The position numbers and the translations under genes are program-made. Source: ZC4RG30 sp963726085 (GTDB taxonomy: Bacteria > Pseudomonadota > Gammaproteobacteria > Steroidobacterales > Steroidobacteraceae). Taken from it: a stretch of DNA of 64,000 bases. The stretch lies in assembly GCA_963726085.1 (NCBI GenBank), contig CAVSAR010000001.1:744001-808000 (forward strand), in the 5' to 3' direction. Below are positions 1 to 8,975 of the stretch, piece by piece (the stretch's first letter is position 1; each line of letters begins with the position of its first letter). Below the pieces are notes generated by a model. That model was not told where the DNA came from. It worked only from the letters and a program-made list of their open reading frames with translations, and searched no databases.

Positions 1-825
1 GGCTGTGACGCCCACCGCGCACCTGCCCCTGAACCATTCGCGCTGCAGATCGTCCGGACCGTCAACCAGGTACCCGGGCCGGCCAGCCCGCTCGGCCAGT
101 TCCCGCAGGCGGTTGGAGTTTGAACTGCTGACCGAGCCCACGACGATCAGGATGTCGCACAGCTCCAGCAGGCGCTTAACCGCGTCCTGGCGATTCTGCG
201 TCGCGTAGCAGATGTCCTCCAGCCGCGGCGCCTGCAACGCGGGAAACCTCGCGCGCAGGGCCTCGACAATGGCCTGGGTGTCGTCGACGGACAAGGTCGT
301 CTGGGTAACAAACGCGAGAGTCTGGGGCCGGTCGACCTTGAGCTTCTGTGCGTCGGCGACGCTTTCCACCAGATGGATTCGGCCACCGGACCTGGTATCA
401 AAGCGGCCCATCGTGCCTTCGACTTCCGGATGCCCGGCGTGGCCGATCAGCACTACGTCGCGCGCATCCCGCGCAAAACGTGCCACCTCCAGATGCACCT
501 TGGTCACCAGCGGGCAGGTGGCATCGAATACCTGGAACCCGCGCTCCTTGGCCCGTTCTTCCACCGCACTGGACACGCCATGCGCGGAGAAGATGACCGT
601 GGCGCCGTCGGGGATCTCATCGAGTTCCTCGACGAAACGCGCACCCATGGCGCGCAATCGCTCGACCACGTGCCGGTTGTGCACGACTTCATGGCGCACG
701 TAGATAGGCGCGCCGAATAGCTCGATGGCCCGCTCCACGATGTCGATGGCACGGTCGACACCGGCGCAGAAGCCGCGCGGGCTGGCCAGCAGGATCTGCA
801 TACCCGGAGCAGTGCCAACGTTCAT
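1..825 (-). CDS. ispH: 4-hydroxy-3-methylbut-2-enyl diphosphate reductase IspH (3' end cut by window)
   Basis: Last enzyme of the MEP pathway; a cytoplasmic [4Fe-4S] enzyme that reduces HMBPP to IPP and DMAPP. The 275 codons present contain the three cluster cysteines in their usual settings: PRGFCAGVDRA (Cys20), FDATCPLVTKVH and EDICYATQNRQ. The Ser/Asn substrate motif GSSNSNRL is also visible. About 40 C-terminal residues lie beyond base 1. The chosen ATG at 825 overlaps the lspA stop as ATGA, and this lspA-ispH coupling is standard in gammaproteobacteria. An internal ATG at 801 is possible, but it would lose the overlap. The family assignment is firm. Confidence 0.96.
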   Translation of the reverse strand, partial: MNVGTAPGMQILLASPRGFCAGVDRAIDIVERAIELFGAPIYVRHEVVHNRHVVERLRAMGARFVEELDEIPDGATVIFSAHGVSSAVEERAKERGFQVFDATCPLVTKVHLEVARFARDARDVVLIGHAGHPEVEGTMGRFDTRSGGRIHLVESVADAQKLKVDRPQTLAFVTQTTLSVDDTQAIVEALRARFPALQAPRLEDICYATQNRQDAVKRLLELCDILIVVGSVSSSNSNRLRELAERAGRPGYLVDGPDDLQREWFRGRCAVGVTA

Positions 826-1352
826 GTGGTCGCGCGGCTGCGCCGCGCCTCCAGCAAAGATTCCAGGATGATAAGTCCAGCGCCGATGGTGATGCAGCTG
901 TCGGCGACATTGAACGAGGGAAATGCCGCGCTACCCCAGTGCACATGCACGAAATCCACGACATAGCCCAGTCGCAGGCGGTCCACCAGGTTGCCGATCG
1001 CCCCGGCGGCGATCATCGCCAGCCCTGCACATTGCAGCGGCTGGGCGCGGCTGCTGAGCCGCCGCAGGTAATAGACAATCACGACGCTGACCCCCACCGC
1101 CAACGCCGTAAAGAACCAGCGCTGCCAGCCACTGGCGCGCGCCAGAAAGTTAAATGCAGCCCCGGGGTTATGCGCATGCGTTATATCCAGCACGGGCAGC
1201 AGGGTAACCATCTCATATAGCCCCACCGACCTGGCGACCAGCCATTTGGTCAGCTGATCCGCAACCAGCAGGACCAGCCCCAGGGGCAGCCAGCGCCAGC
1301 CACTGTCCACGGCGGCAATCGCCACGGCCGGGGATTTGGATACCTCAGACAT
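822..1352 (-). CDS. lspA: Prolipoprotein signal peptidase (signal peptidase II)
   Basis: Inner-membrane aspartyl peptidase that removes signal peptides from prelipoproteins after Lgt modification. The 176-residue protein has four hydrophobic segments. The two catalytic aspartates are visible in GNLVDRLRLG (Asp124) and FNVADSCITIG (Asp151), and the motif HNPGAAFNFL is at about 61-70. The ATG at 1352 is preceded by GGAGGTG on the minus strand, a strong ribosome site inside the end of ileS; the genes overlap by 8 bases. The frame stays open upstream to 1478, but that stretch is the ileS tail in another frame. The gene belongs to the ileS-lspA-ispH operon. Confidence 0.96.
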   Translation of the reverse strand: MSEVSKSPAVAIAAVDSGWRWLPLGLVLLVADQLTKWLVARSVGLYEMVTLLPVLDITHAHNPGAAFNFLARASGWQRWFFTALAVGVSVVIVYYLRRLSSRAQPLQCAGLAMIAAGAIGNLVDRLRLGYVVDFVHVHWGSAAFPSFNVADSCITIGAGLIILESLLEARRSRATT

Positions 1353-4182
1353 GGCGACGCACCTCCGGCCGGCCCGACACATTGCCGGCACAGCGCCCGC
1401 ACAGCTCCGGGTGCCCTGGATCAACCCCGACATCGTCGGTCCATTGCCAGCAGCGCACGCACTTGGTGCCGCCCGCACGAGTGACCTTGAGCCACACCCC
1501 CGGAATCACGGCGTTGGCCGTTTCTGCGGGGACCGCGTCCCCGGGCGCGTCTGCCACCTCGTGCACCTGCGCCCCCGACGTAATGGTGAGGAACCGCAGT
1601 TCATTGCCCAGGACTGCCAGTCGCCGCGCCTGCGCAGGCAAGCCATAGATATCCAGCTGCGCCTCAAGGGGAGCGCCGATGGTTCCCGCCTCGCGCAGCT
1701 TCTCCAGCTCGCGCTGCACGGCCTGGCGCAGCGCAATCAAGGCATCCCAATCGACGCCGGGTTTGGGCAATGCCGGAAATTCGTACCACGTGGTCAGCAG
1801 CACGGATTTGGCGGCCTGCTGCCTCCCCGGCAGCGCCTGCCAGATCTCCTCAGCCGTAAACGAAAGGATGGGCGCCAACCAGCGCACCATGGCCTGCAGG
1901 ATGTGGAACATGGCCGTCTGCCCGGAGCGGCGCGCGTGACCCGCCGCCGGTGTGGTGTACATCCGGTCCTTGAGCACGTCCAGGTACAGGCCGCCCAGGT
2001 CGTTGACGCAGAAATTGTGCACGCGCTGGTAGATCAAGTGGAACTGGTAGTCGCGGTAGGCGATGACTACTTCTTCCTGCAGAGCGGCGGCGCGCGCCAC
2101 CGCCCAGGCATCAAAGTCCAGCAGCTGGTTCGTCGACACCGCGTGTACGGCCGGGTCGAAACCATGCAGGTTGCCCAGCAGGAAGCGCACCGTGTTGCGC
2201 ATGCGCCGATAGGAGTCGGACATGCGCTTGAGGATCTCGTCCGAGCAGCTCATCTCGCTGGTGTAGTCGGTGGCAGCGACCCACAGGCGCAGCACGTCGG
2301 CGCCAAGATTGGACATGACCTTGTCCGGGGCCACCACGTTGCCCAGCGACTTGGACATCTTGCGGCCCTTCTCGTCCACGGTGAAACCGTAGGTCAGCAC
2401 GCTCTTGTAGGGTGCGCGCTCATACATGGCCTCGGACATCAGCAGCGAGCTGTGGAACCACCCGCGATGCTGGTCCGAACCTTCCAGGTACATTTCCACG
2501 GGCGCCGCAATCTCCGGGCGCTCCTTGCCAACACACTCAAAGCTCACGCCCGAATCGGCCCATACGTCCATGACATCCGTGACCTTGCGATAGACGGCCG
2601 CGTCGCTGCCCAGCAGCTGCGCCGCATCCAGGTCGAACCATGCATCGATGCCGCCCTTTTCCACCAGCGCTGCCACCGCCTCGATCAGCTCCGGGGTGCG
2701 CGGGTGCAGCGCGTTGGTCTCCTCATGCACGAACAGCGCAATCGGCACGCCCCAGGTGCGCTGGCGCGAGATGCACCAGTCCGGGCGGGTCTCGATCATC
2801 CCGGCAATGCGCTGCTGACCCCATGCCGGGATCCATTGCACTTTGGGGATGTCACGCAGCGCATTGGCGCGCAGTCCCTTCTGCTCCATGGAGATAAACC
2901 ATTGCGGAGTGGCGCGAAAGATCACCGGTGTCTTGTGCCGCCAGCAGTGCGGATAGCTATGGCGCAACGGCGCGTGGTGCAGCAGGTTGCCGCTGTGCTG
3001 CAAAGTCTCGATGAGCAGCTTGCTGGCATCATCCAGCTTCATGCCGCCCACCAGCGGCACATCGGCCTGGAACCGCCCGTCGCCCAGCACCGGGTTGACC
3101 ACCGGCAGGCCATAACGACGGCCGACGATATAGTCATCCTGGCCATGCGCCGGTGCGGTATGCACCGCGCCGGTACCGGCCTCCAGCGTCACGTGATCGC
3201 CCAGGATCACCGGTACGAGGCGATCCTGGAATGGATGGCGCAGCTTTAGGCCTTCCAGCGCATGGCCACTGAAGGTCGCCAGCTCATGTACATCGGTGGC
3301 GCCATAGCGTGCCAGGCACTCCTGCAGCAGCCCCCTGGCCACCACGATGCGTCGGCGCACACCCTGCTGGTCGAAGTCGAGGAGCACGTATTCGTATTCA
3401 TCACGCAGTGCCACGGCCTCGTTGGCCGGCAGCGTCCACGGCGTCGTAGTCCAGATGACGATCGCCGGCGCCGCTCCTGCAGCAGCAGCCAGGTCGATGG
3501 TCACCCCCGTGCGCCGCACGAAGTCCGCAACATCAGCGACGGCAAAGGCCACATCGATGGCCGGGGAAGTCTTGTCCTCGTATTCGACTTCCGCCTCTGC
3601 CAGTGCAGACCGGCAGTCCAGGCACCAGTACACGGGCTTGGCACCGATGTAGAGGTGGCCATTGGCGATGACCTTGCCCAGGACGCGGATCTGCTGCGCC
3701 TCGTACTGCGGCGCCATGGTCAGGTAAGGCCGATCCCAGTCACCCATCACGCCCAGGCGCTTGAAGTCGCGGCGCTGCAGCTCGACCTGTTCCATGGCAT
3801 AGCTGCGGCAGGCAGCGCGAAACGCGCGCGCATCCAGCTTCTGCCCAACGCGCCCGTGCTTCTTCTCCACCTGCAGCTCGATGGGCAGCCCGTGGCAATC
3901 CCAGCCCGGGATGTACGGCGAGTCGCAGCCATCCAGCGTGCGCGACTTGACGATGAAGTCCTTGAGGATCTTGTTGGCCGCGTGGCCGATGTGAATGGCG
4001 CCATTGGCGTAGGGCGGCCCATCGTGCAGCACGAAACGCGGGCGGCCGCGCGCCAGCCGGCGCAACTCGCCATAGATATCCTGCGACTCCCACCACTGCT
4101 GCATGGCCGGCTCGCGCCGCGCCAGGTCGGCCTTCATCGCGAAGTCCGTCTGCGGCAGGTTTACTGTGCTCTTGTAGTCCAC
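1345..4182 (-). CDS. ileS: Isoleucyl-tRNA synthetase
   Basis: Class Ia aminoacyl-tRNA synthetase that charges tRNA-Ile in the cytoplasm and edits misactivated valine. The length of 945 residues is normal for the bacterial type. The HIGH motif (residues 64-67) and KMSKS motif (608-612) are both present. The C-terminal zinc site has Cys908, Cys911, Cys928 and Cys931 in CVRCWQW and CGRCAG. The CP1 editing insert lies between the two signature motifs and contains a TTTPWTLPAN stretch. The gene follows ribF by 13 bases and runs into lspA, so ribF-ileS-lspA-ispH reads as one operon. Confidence 0.98.
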   Translation of the reverse strand: MDYKSTVNLPQTDFAMKADLARREPAMQQWWESQDIYGELRRLARGRPRFVLHDGPPYANGAIHIGHAANKILKDFIVKSRTLDGCDSPYIPGWDCHGLPIELQVEKKHGRVGQKLDARAFRAACRSYAMEQVELQRRDFKRLGVMGDWDRPYLTMAPQYEAQQIRVLGKVIANGHLYIGAKPVYWCLDCRSALAEAEVEYEDKTSPAIDVAFAVADVADFVRRTGVTIDLAAAAGAAPAIVIWTTTPWTLPANEAVALRDEYEYVLLDFDQQGVRRRIVVARGLLQECLARYGATDVHELATFSGHALEGLKLRHPFQDRLVPVILGDHVTLEAGTGAVHTAPAHGQDDYIVGRRYGLPVVNPVLGDGRFQADVPLVGGMKLDDASKLLIETLQHSGNLLHHAPLRHSYPHCWRHKTPVIFRATPQWFISMEQKGLRANALRDIPKVQWIPAWGQQRIAGMIETRPDWCISRQRTWGVPIALFVHEETNALHPRTPELIEAVAALVEKGGIDAWFDLDAAQLLGSDAAVYRKVTDVMDVWADSGVSFECVGKERPEIAAPVEMYLEGSDQHRGWFHSSLLMSEAMYERAPYKSVLTYGFTVDEKGRKMSKSLGNVVAPDKVMSNLGADVLRLWVAATDYTSEMSCSDEILKRMSDSYRRMRNTVRFLLGNLHGFDPAVHAVSTNQLLDFDAWAVARAAALQEEVVIAYRDYQFHLIYQRVHNFCVNDLGGLYLDVLKDRMYTTPAAGHARRSGQTAMFHILQAMVRWLAPILSFTAEEIWQALPGRQQAAKSVLLTTWYEFPALPKPGVDWDALIALRQAVQRELEKLREAGTIGAPLEAQLDIYGLPAQARRLAVLGNELRFLTITSGAQVHEVADAPGDAVPAETANAVIPGVWLKVTRAGGTKCVRCWQWTDDVGVDPGHPELCGRCAGNVSGRPEVRRHV

Positions 4183-4195
4183 CCGATCCTCACCT

Positions 4196-5143
4196 TCAAT
4201 TCAGCTGCGCATCGCGCAACACTGCGCGCGCGTCGTCCGCGTCGCGATGCATCTGTTCAACCATGGCGTCGATACTGTCGAATTTCAGCTCGTCACGCAG
4301 TCGCGCAATGAACTGCACCTCGATCTCGCGCCCGTACAGGTCCCCGTCGAACTCGAAAACATGGGCTTCGAGCAGCGGCACCGTCCCGCCCACCGTCGGG
4401 CGCGTACCCAGGCTGGCCACGCCTGGCAGCGCCCGGTCGGCCGCATAGCCATTGCCCACCCCACGGACGCGCACCGCAAAGATACCGTCCATTGGCGAAC
4501 GGCGCCGCCCCAGTCGCAGGTTGGCGGTGGGAAAGCCCAGGGTTCTGCCCAGGCGCTGTCCTTCGATCACCCTGCCGATCATGGAATAGCGCCGGCCCAG
4601 CAGCGCGCCGGCCTGAGCCAGGTCGCCACCGGCCAGTGCGGCACGCACCGCGCGACTGCTGATACGCAGCGCCGCCTCGGTCACCGGTGGCACGACCTCC
4701 ACTTCCAGCCCGAGCTGCTTGCCTTCCCTCTGGAACCACTCCGCGGTTGCATAACCGTCCCGGGCAGCCCGAAAGTCGTGCCCGATGATCAGCCGCCGGA
4801 TCCCCGCCCCGGTCAGCGCGGCGGCAAAATCGCGCGCCGCAAGATTGCGCAGCCGCTGCGAGAAATGCAGCACGCACAGGGCATCCGGTCCACCGACCTC
4901 GAGCAGGCGCCAGCGTTCGCGAAACGTGGTCAGCCGTGCCGGCGGATCAGCACGCGCAAAGAACTCCCGCGGCAGCGGCTCGAAGGTAATCACCATGCTG
5001 TCCATCGCCGTTGACCGCGCATTGCTGATCGTGCGGTCGATCAGCACGCGGTGGCCGCGATGCAGGCCGTCAAACCCGCCAATGGTGGCCACATAGTCCC
5101 GATGACCGGTGGGCAAGGGGCCAAGGCTGCGCAGCAATCGCAT
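4196..5143 (-). CDS. ribF: Bifunctional riboflavin kinase / FAD synthetase
   Basis: Converts riboflavin to FMN and FMN to FAD. The N-terminal nucleotidyltransferase domain shows IGGFDGLHRGH (residues 21-31), a variant of the usual GNFDGxHxGH with Gly for Asn. The RLIIGHDFR stretch follows at about 117-125. The C-terminal riboflavin kinase domain starts near residue 185 with GRTLGFPTANL (199-209). With the ATG at 5143 the protein has 315 residues, as expected. That start overlaps the murJ stop by one base (TGATG), which supports it over the longer open frame reaching 5404. Confidence 0.95.
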   Translation of the reverse strand: MRLLRSLGPLPTGHRDYVATIGGFDGLHRGHRVLIDRTISNARSTAMDSMVITFEPLPREFFARADPPARLTTFRERWRLLEVGGPDALCVLHFSQRLRNLAARDFAAALTGAGIRRLIIGHDFRAARDGYATAEWFQREGKQLGLEVEVVPPVTEAALRISSRAVRAALAGGDLAQAGALLGRRYSMIGRVIEGQRLGRTLGFPTANLRLGRRRSPMDGIFAVRVRGVGNGYAADRALPGVASLGTRPTVGGTVPLLEAHVFEFDGDLYGREIEVQFIARLRDELKFDSIDAMVEQMHRDADDARAVLRDAQLN

Positions 5144-6709
5144 CAATGCGGCGCCGAACGCAGGTCGCGGTAGCGCAGCCCCAGCGCCAACAGCACGGCA
5201 AAATACACCACCGCGCCCAGGCCAATGCCGCCGGCACATCGCAGCACGCGCCCGATGAACGACATGTGCGTCCAGGCAAGCGTATCCCCCGCAAGCCAGT
5301 ACAGCAGCGCGCCCATGGCCAGGTTTGCGAACACCACGCGCAACAGAAATTTCGGCCACACCGGTGAAGGCCTCAGCACCCCTTCCTTTACCAGGCCGCG
5401 CCACAGCATCACCGTGTTCAGCGCGGCGCCAATGCAGGTGGAGGTGGCAATCAGGATATGGGGGTTGGCAAATCCCATCCGCGATGCGGGCAGCACCACC
5501 AGGATGTTCAGCGATGAAGTCACGGCCAGCGAGGTCAGCGCGATGCGCACCGGCCGCTTGGTGTTCTGGCGTGCAAAGTAGCCTGGCACCAGCACCTTGA
5601 CGAAGCTAAATCCCAGCAGCCCCCAGGAATAGGCCATCAGCGCATAGCTGGTTTTTTGCACGTTGAGCGGGTTGAACCGTCCATACCCCAGGATCATGGC
5701 CGTCATGGGGCCGGCGAAGCACAGCATGCCCACTGCGGCAGGCGACGCCAGCAGCACCACCAGACGCAATGCCCAATCCAGCGTGGCGGAAAACTTCTCG
5801 CCCTCCTTGGCCGCGTGTTGCGCAGACAAGCCCGGCAGGATCACCGTGGCCAGTGCAATGCTGAACACGCCCAGCGGGAATTCCATCAGCCGGTCCGCGT
5901 AGTAGAGCCAGGTGACGCTGCCGGTGACCAGGAAGGTGGCGATCTGCGTGTCGATCAGCAGGCTGATCTGCGCCATCGAGGATCCTACGATCCCCGGCAC
6001 CATCAACTTTAGCGACGCGCCGCACCCCTTCCAGCGCCGGGCGCCAGCGTGGCCAGGAAAGCAGGTGCAGCCGGGCCACGGACGGCAACTGGAACAGCAG
6101 CTGCAGCACGCCGGAAACAAAGACACCGATAGCCAGTGACAGGCCGGGATTGCTGCTGTGCTTGGCGATGAACAGCGCAATGATGATCAGCACGATGTTC
6201 ATCACCACCTGCGTGAACGCCGGGATGAAGAAACGCCCGTGGCTGTTGAGCACCCCGGAGAACAAGGAGGTCATGGAAATGAAGAACAGGTAGGGGAAGG
6301 TCCAGCGCAGCATCTGCACTGCCAATGCGTACTCCCCGGTGCCGGTCACCGCCCACTTGGGCGCGAACAGCAGGATGATCAATGGCGCGGCAATTACCCC
6401 GGCAATGCTGACCAGGAACAGGACCGCCCCCAGGGTGCCGGCGACCCCGGAAATCAGTTCCCGCACTTCATGGTGCTCGCGCTGCACCTTGAACTCGGAG
6501 ATCACCGGGACGAAGGACTGCGAAAACGCGCCTTCCGCAAACAGGCGGCGCAGGAAGTTGGGGATCTTGAAGGCCACCAGGAAGGCGTCCGATACCGGGC
6601 CGACACCCAGGGCCTGGGCCATGAATGTGTCACGCAGCAGGCCGGTGATCCGCGACAGCAGGGTGGCAAACCCGGTGGTCGTGGTGTTCTTCAACAGGGG
6701 GCGGCTCAT
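5143..6709 (-). pseudogene. murJ: Lipid II flippase MurJ, frameshifted
   Basis: MurJ is an inner-membrane MOP-superfamily flippase that exports lipid II for peptidoglycan synthesis. The N-terminal frame begins at the ATG at 6709 with a GFATLLSRITGLLRD stretch typical of the family. Near 6013 the frame changes: the coding strand reads CGCGTCGCTAAAG, where removing one G restores RRVLKLMVPGIVG. Corrected, the protein would have about 521 residues, close to the usual 510. Both halves are well conserved with no internal stop. MurJ is normally essential, so a sequencing error or very recent mutation is more likely than true loss. It is followed directly by ribF. Confidence 0.85.
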
Positions 6710-6758
6710 CGCGTTGGGCAGCCTATCAGATCAGGCCCGGCATATTGCCCTTGGCTGA

Positions 6759-6787
6759 TTGACAACCGGGCGCCCCCTCCCCACACT
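6759..6787 (+). promoter_or_regulatory. Predicted sigma-70 promoter of rpsT
   Basis: A perfect -35 hexamer TTGACA (6759-6764) is followed after 17 bases by CACACT (6782-6787), a fair -10. It lies about 60 bases upstream of the rpsT start in the murJ/rpsT divergent region. Prediction from sequence only. Confidence 0.45.
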
Positions 6788-6843
6788 ACGCGGCCCTGAA
6801 TTCCGGCTCGAATGGCCGGTACGGATTGGCGGAGATTTCGACC

Positions 6844-7113
6844 GTGGCGAATACCAAATCAGCGGAAAAGGCGGCCCGGCAGGCAGTCAAGCATCGCGCA
6901 CAGAACGTGGCGCTGCGTTCCAGCATGCGCACTTCCATCCGCAAGGTCACCGAGGCTGCGGCCACGGGCGACAAGGCGGTGGCGCGCAAGGCGTTCCACG
7001 AAAGCCAGCCGGTGATCGACTCGATGGTCAACAAGGGCCTCGTGCACCGTAACAAGGCTGCGCGCCACAAGAGCCGGCTGTCAGCCCGGGTCAAAGCCGC
7101 CACCAAGGCCTGA
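6844..7113 (+). CDS. rpsT: 30S ribosomal protein S20
   Basis: Small-subunit protein that binds 16S rRNA. The GTG at 6844 is chosen because GGAG sits nine bases upstream (6831-6834) and the product then begins ANTKSAEKAARQ, the normal S20 N-terminus after Met. An in-frame TTG at 6826 would add six residues without family support. The product is 89 residues, lysine/arginine/alanine-rich and helical, with the conserved HKNKAARHKSRL-type C-terminal basic stretch (here HRNKAARHKSRLSARV). It is transcribed divergently from murJ and its stop lies one base from the obgE stop, leaving no room for a terminator between them. Confidence 0.96.
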   Translation: MANTKSAEKAARQAVKHRAQNVALRSSMRTSIRKVTEAAATGDKAVARKAFHESQPVIDSMVNKGLVHRNKAARHKSRLSARVKAATKA

Positions 7114-7114
7114 T

Positions 7115-8143
7115 CTAAGGCTTGGTCGCAGGCGCGGATTCCTCCAGCGCCTTCATTGCTGCCAGAGTCAGTTCTTTTGTTCCCTCTCCGGTTGCCCCGG
7201 AGATCAGGAACACCGGCCCCTTGAATTTCAGGCGCCGCACAATCGCCGCGGCCCTCGCCTTGGCTTCCTTCTCCGGAAGCAGATCCTTTTTGTTGAGTAC
7301 CAGCCAGCGCGGCTTGGTCGCCAGGGCTTTGCTGTATTTCTTGAGCTCCCCGACAATCGAACGGGCGTCCTTGACCGGATCGGCCTCCGGATCCAGTGGC
7401 GCGATGTCGATCAGGTGCAACAGCACGCGGGTGCGTTCCAGGTGCTTGAGGAATCGGATACCCAGGCCCGCCCCTTCGGCCGCCCCTTCAATGAGTCCGG
7501 GAATATCGGCCATCACGAAACTGCGGTGCTGCCCCACATCCACGACGCCCAGATTCGGGTACAGGGTCGTGAAGGGGTAGTCCGCCACGCGCGGCTTGGC
7601 CGCCGACACGGCGCGGATCAGCGTCGACTTGCCCGCGTTGGGCAGCCCCAGCAGTCCAACGTCGGCAATGACCTTCATCTCGAAACTCAACGTACGCTTC
7701 TCGCCCGGCAGGCCGGAACCGAAGTTGCGCGGTGCGCGGTTGGTGCTGGACTTGAACCGCGTGTTGCCGAAGCCGCCCTTGCCGCCGCTGGCCACCTGCA
7801 GCGTCTCGCCCTGCTGCTTCAGGTCGCCCAGCTGCTCGCCGGTCTCAGAATCGGTGACTGTGGTGCCTACCGGCACGTTCACATACAGGTCTTCGCCGCT
7901 GCGCCCGGTGCAGTCGTTGCCGGAGCCGCCCTCGCCATTCTTGGCCTTGAACGTGCGCTGGATGCGAAAGTCCGCCAGCGTATTGATCCCATCCATGGCG
8001 CGAAGGTAGACGCTGCCGCCGTTGCCCCCGTCGCCGCCATCCGGGCCGCCAAAAGGCACGAATTTCTCGCGACGGAAGCTGACGCAGCCGCGCCCGCCAT
8101 TCCCAGCCTGCACCTTGGCGATCGCTTCATCGACGAACTTCAT
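7115..8143 (-). CDS. obgE: GTPase ObgE/CgtA
   Basis: Essential Obg-family GTPase involved in 50S subunit assembly and stress signalling. The N-terminal glycine-rich Obg fold (about 1-158) shows GGDGGNGGSVY and GGKGGFGNTRF. The G domain has G1 GLPNAGKS (166-173), G3 DIPGLIEGA (213-221) and G4 NKKD. The 342-residue length is normal and the protein has no long acidic C-terminal tail. It is downstream of rplU-rpmA in the usual order, separated from rpmA by 82 bases containing a strong hairpin. Confidence 0.97.
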   Translation of the reverse strand: MKFVDEAIAKVQAGNGGRGCVSFRREKFVPFGGPDGGDGGNGGSVYLRAMDGINTLADFRIQRTFKAKNGEGGSGNDCTGRSGEDLYVNVPVGTTVTDSETGEQLGDLKQQGETLQVASGGKGGFGNTRFKSSTNRAPRNFGSGLPGEKRTLSFEMKVIADVGLLGLPNAGKSTLIRAVSAAKPRVADYPFTTLYPNLGVVDVGQHRSFVMADIPGLIEGAAEGAGLGIRFLKHLERTRVLLHLIDIAPLDPEADPVKDARSIVGELKKYSKALATKPRWLVLNKKDLLPEKEAKARAAAIVRRLKFKGPVFLISGATGEGTKELTLAAMKALEESAPATKP

Positions 8144-8174
8144 GGGTCACTCTTTATCCAGTCCCTAGACGCAA

Positions 8175-8195
8175 ACCCCGGCACTGGGCCGGGGT
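8175..8195 (-). terminator. Hairpin between rpmA and obgE, possible attenuator
   Basis: A perfect 8-bp inverted repeat, ACCCCGGC with GCCGGGGT around a five-base loop, lies between rpmA and obgE. On the transcribed strand it is followed by TTTGCG, a weak U tract. It could partly terminate ribosomal-protein transcription before obgE or protect the upstream message; the sequence does not decide. Confidence 0.5.
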
Positions 8196-8225
8196 CTGCA
8201 GGATCAATTGGTCGGGCGCGAATCC

Positions 8226-8483
8226 CTATTCAGGGATGACGCTGACGAACGTGCGTTGGCTCTCGCCCTTCTTCTGGAACGCCACCTTGCCGGTGACCTT
8301 CGCGAACAATGTGTGATCCGTGCCGATGCCAACGCCATCGCCAGCCCGCATGGGTGTGCCGCGCTGGCGCACCAGGATGTTGCCTGCCAGCACGTGTTCG
8401 CCGCCGAAGCGCTTTACGCCCAGGCGCTTGCTGTGTGAATCACGGCCGTTACGGGTACTGCCGCCTGCTTTCTTGTGTGCCAT
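8226..8483 (-). CDS. rpmA: 50S ribosomal protein L27
   Basis: Large-subunit protein whose flexible N-terminus reaches the peptidyl-transferase centre. The 85-residue product begins MAHKKAGGSTRNGRDS, the diagnostic N-terminus, and carries the expected VKRFGG and GNILVRQRGT stretches. No Firmicutes-type cleavable N-terminal extension is present. It sits 23 bases after rplU in the conserved rplU-rpmA pair. Confidence 0.98.
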   Translation of the reverse strand: MAHKKAGGSTRNGRDSHSKRLGVKRFGGEHVLAGNILVRQRGTPMRAGDGVGIGTDHTLFAKVTGKVAFQKKGESQRTFVSVIPE

Positions 8484-8506
8484 GTCTTATCCGCTCCGCT
8501 CGAAAC

Positions 8507-8815
8507 TCAGGCGATGTCCGTGATCTTGACCAGCGTGAACTGCTGGCGATGATTGCCCGCGCGCTTGTAGTGCTTGCGGCGACGGAACTTGACGATAACC
8601 TTCTTCTCGCCCTGGCCGTGGCTTTCCACGGTGGCGCTGACTTTGCTGCCCGCAAGATGGGGCGTACCCACCCGGATGTTGGCGCCATCGGCGATCAGCA
8701 GCACTTCCTCGAACTGCACGGTCGAACCCGGCTCGGCGTCGAGCTTCTCGATCTTGAGCGAGCTGTTCTTCTCGACTCGATACTGCTTGCCACCTGTGGC
8801 AATGACGGCGTACAT
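8507..8815 (-). CDS. rplU: 50S ribosomal protein L21
   Basis: Binds 23S rRNA together with L20. The product has 102 residues from the ATG at 8815 (MYAVIATGGKQYRV), the conserved N-terminus. An earlier in-frame start at 8833 would only add MLESQP. The C-terminal KFRRRKHYKRAGNHRQ stretch is diagnostic. It is the first gene of the rplU-rpmA-obgE unit and is preceded by a strong predicted promoter. Confidence 0.97.
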   Translation of the reverse strand: MYAVIATGGKQYRVEKNSSLKIEKLDAEPGSTVQFEEVLLIADGANIRVGTPHLAGSKVSATVESHGQGEKKVIVKFRRRKHYKRAGNHRQQFTLVKITDIA

Positions 8816-8859
8816 CGGCTGCGACTCCAACAACGGCTAAGGGCCTGGAAAGGCCGCGC

Positions 8860-8888
8860 ATTCTAATGGCCGCGCCTGCCCCGGTCAA
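8860..8888 (-). promoter_or_regulatory. Predicted sigma-70 promoter of rplU-rpmA
   Basis: On the minus strand TTGACC (8888-8883), a 17-base spacer and TAGAAT (8865-8860) form a near-consensus promoter, five of six matches in each box. Transcription would start near 8853. The leader then contains a small hairpin (GGCCT/AGGCC, 8842-8855) before the rplU start. Confidence 0.6.
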
Positions 8889-8975
8889 ACCGGCTTCCAG
8901 GCAGGGTTTCCCCCGGCCAAACAGCCACTTGCTGATACCATGCGCACCCTTCCCCCAGGGGTGTTGACAGACTGT

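Noticed and set aside
1336..3249. 637-codon plus-strand frame opposite ileS
   Set aside because: High-GC antisense frame with no recognisable domain; ileS on the other strand is complete and fully conserved.
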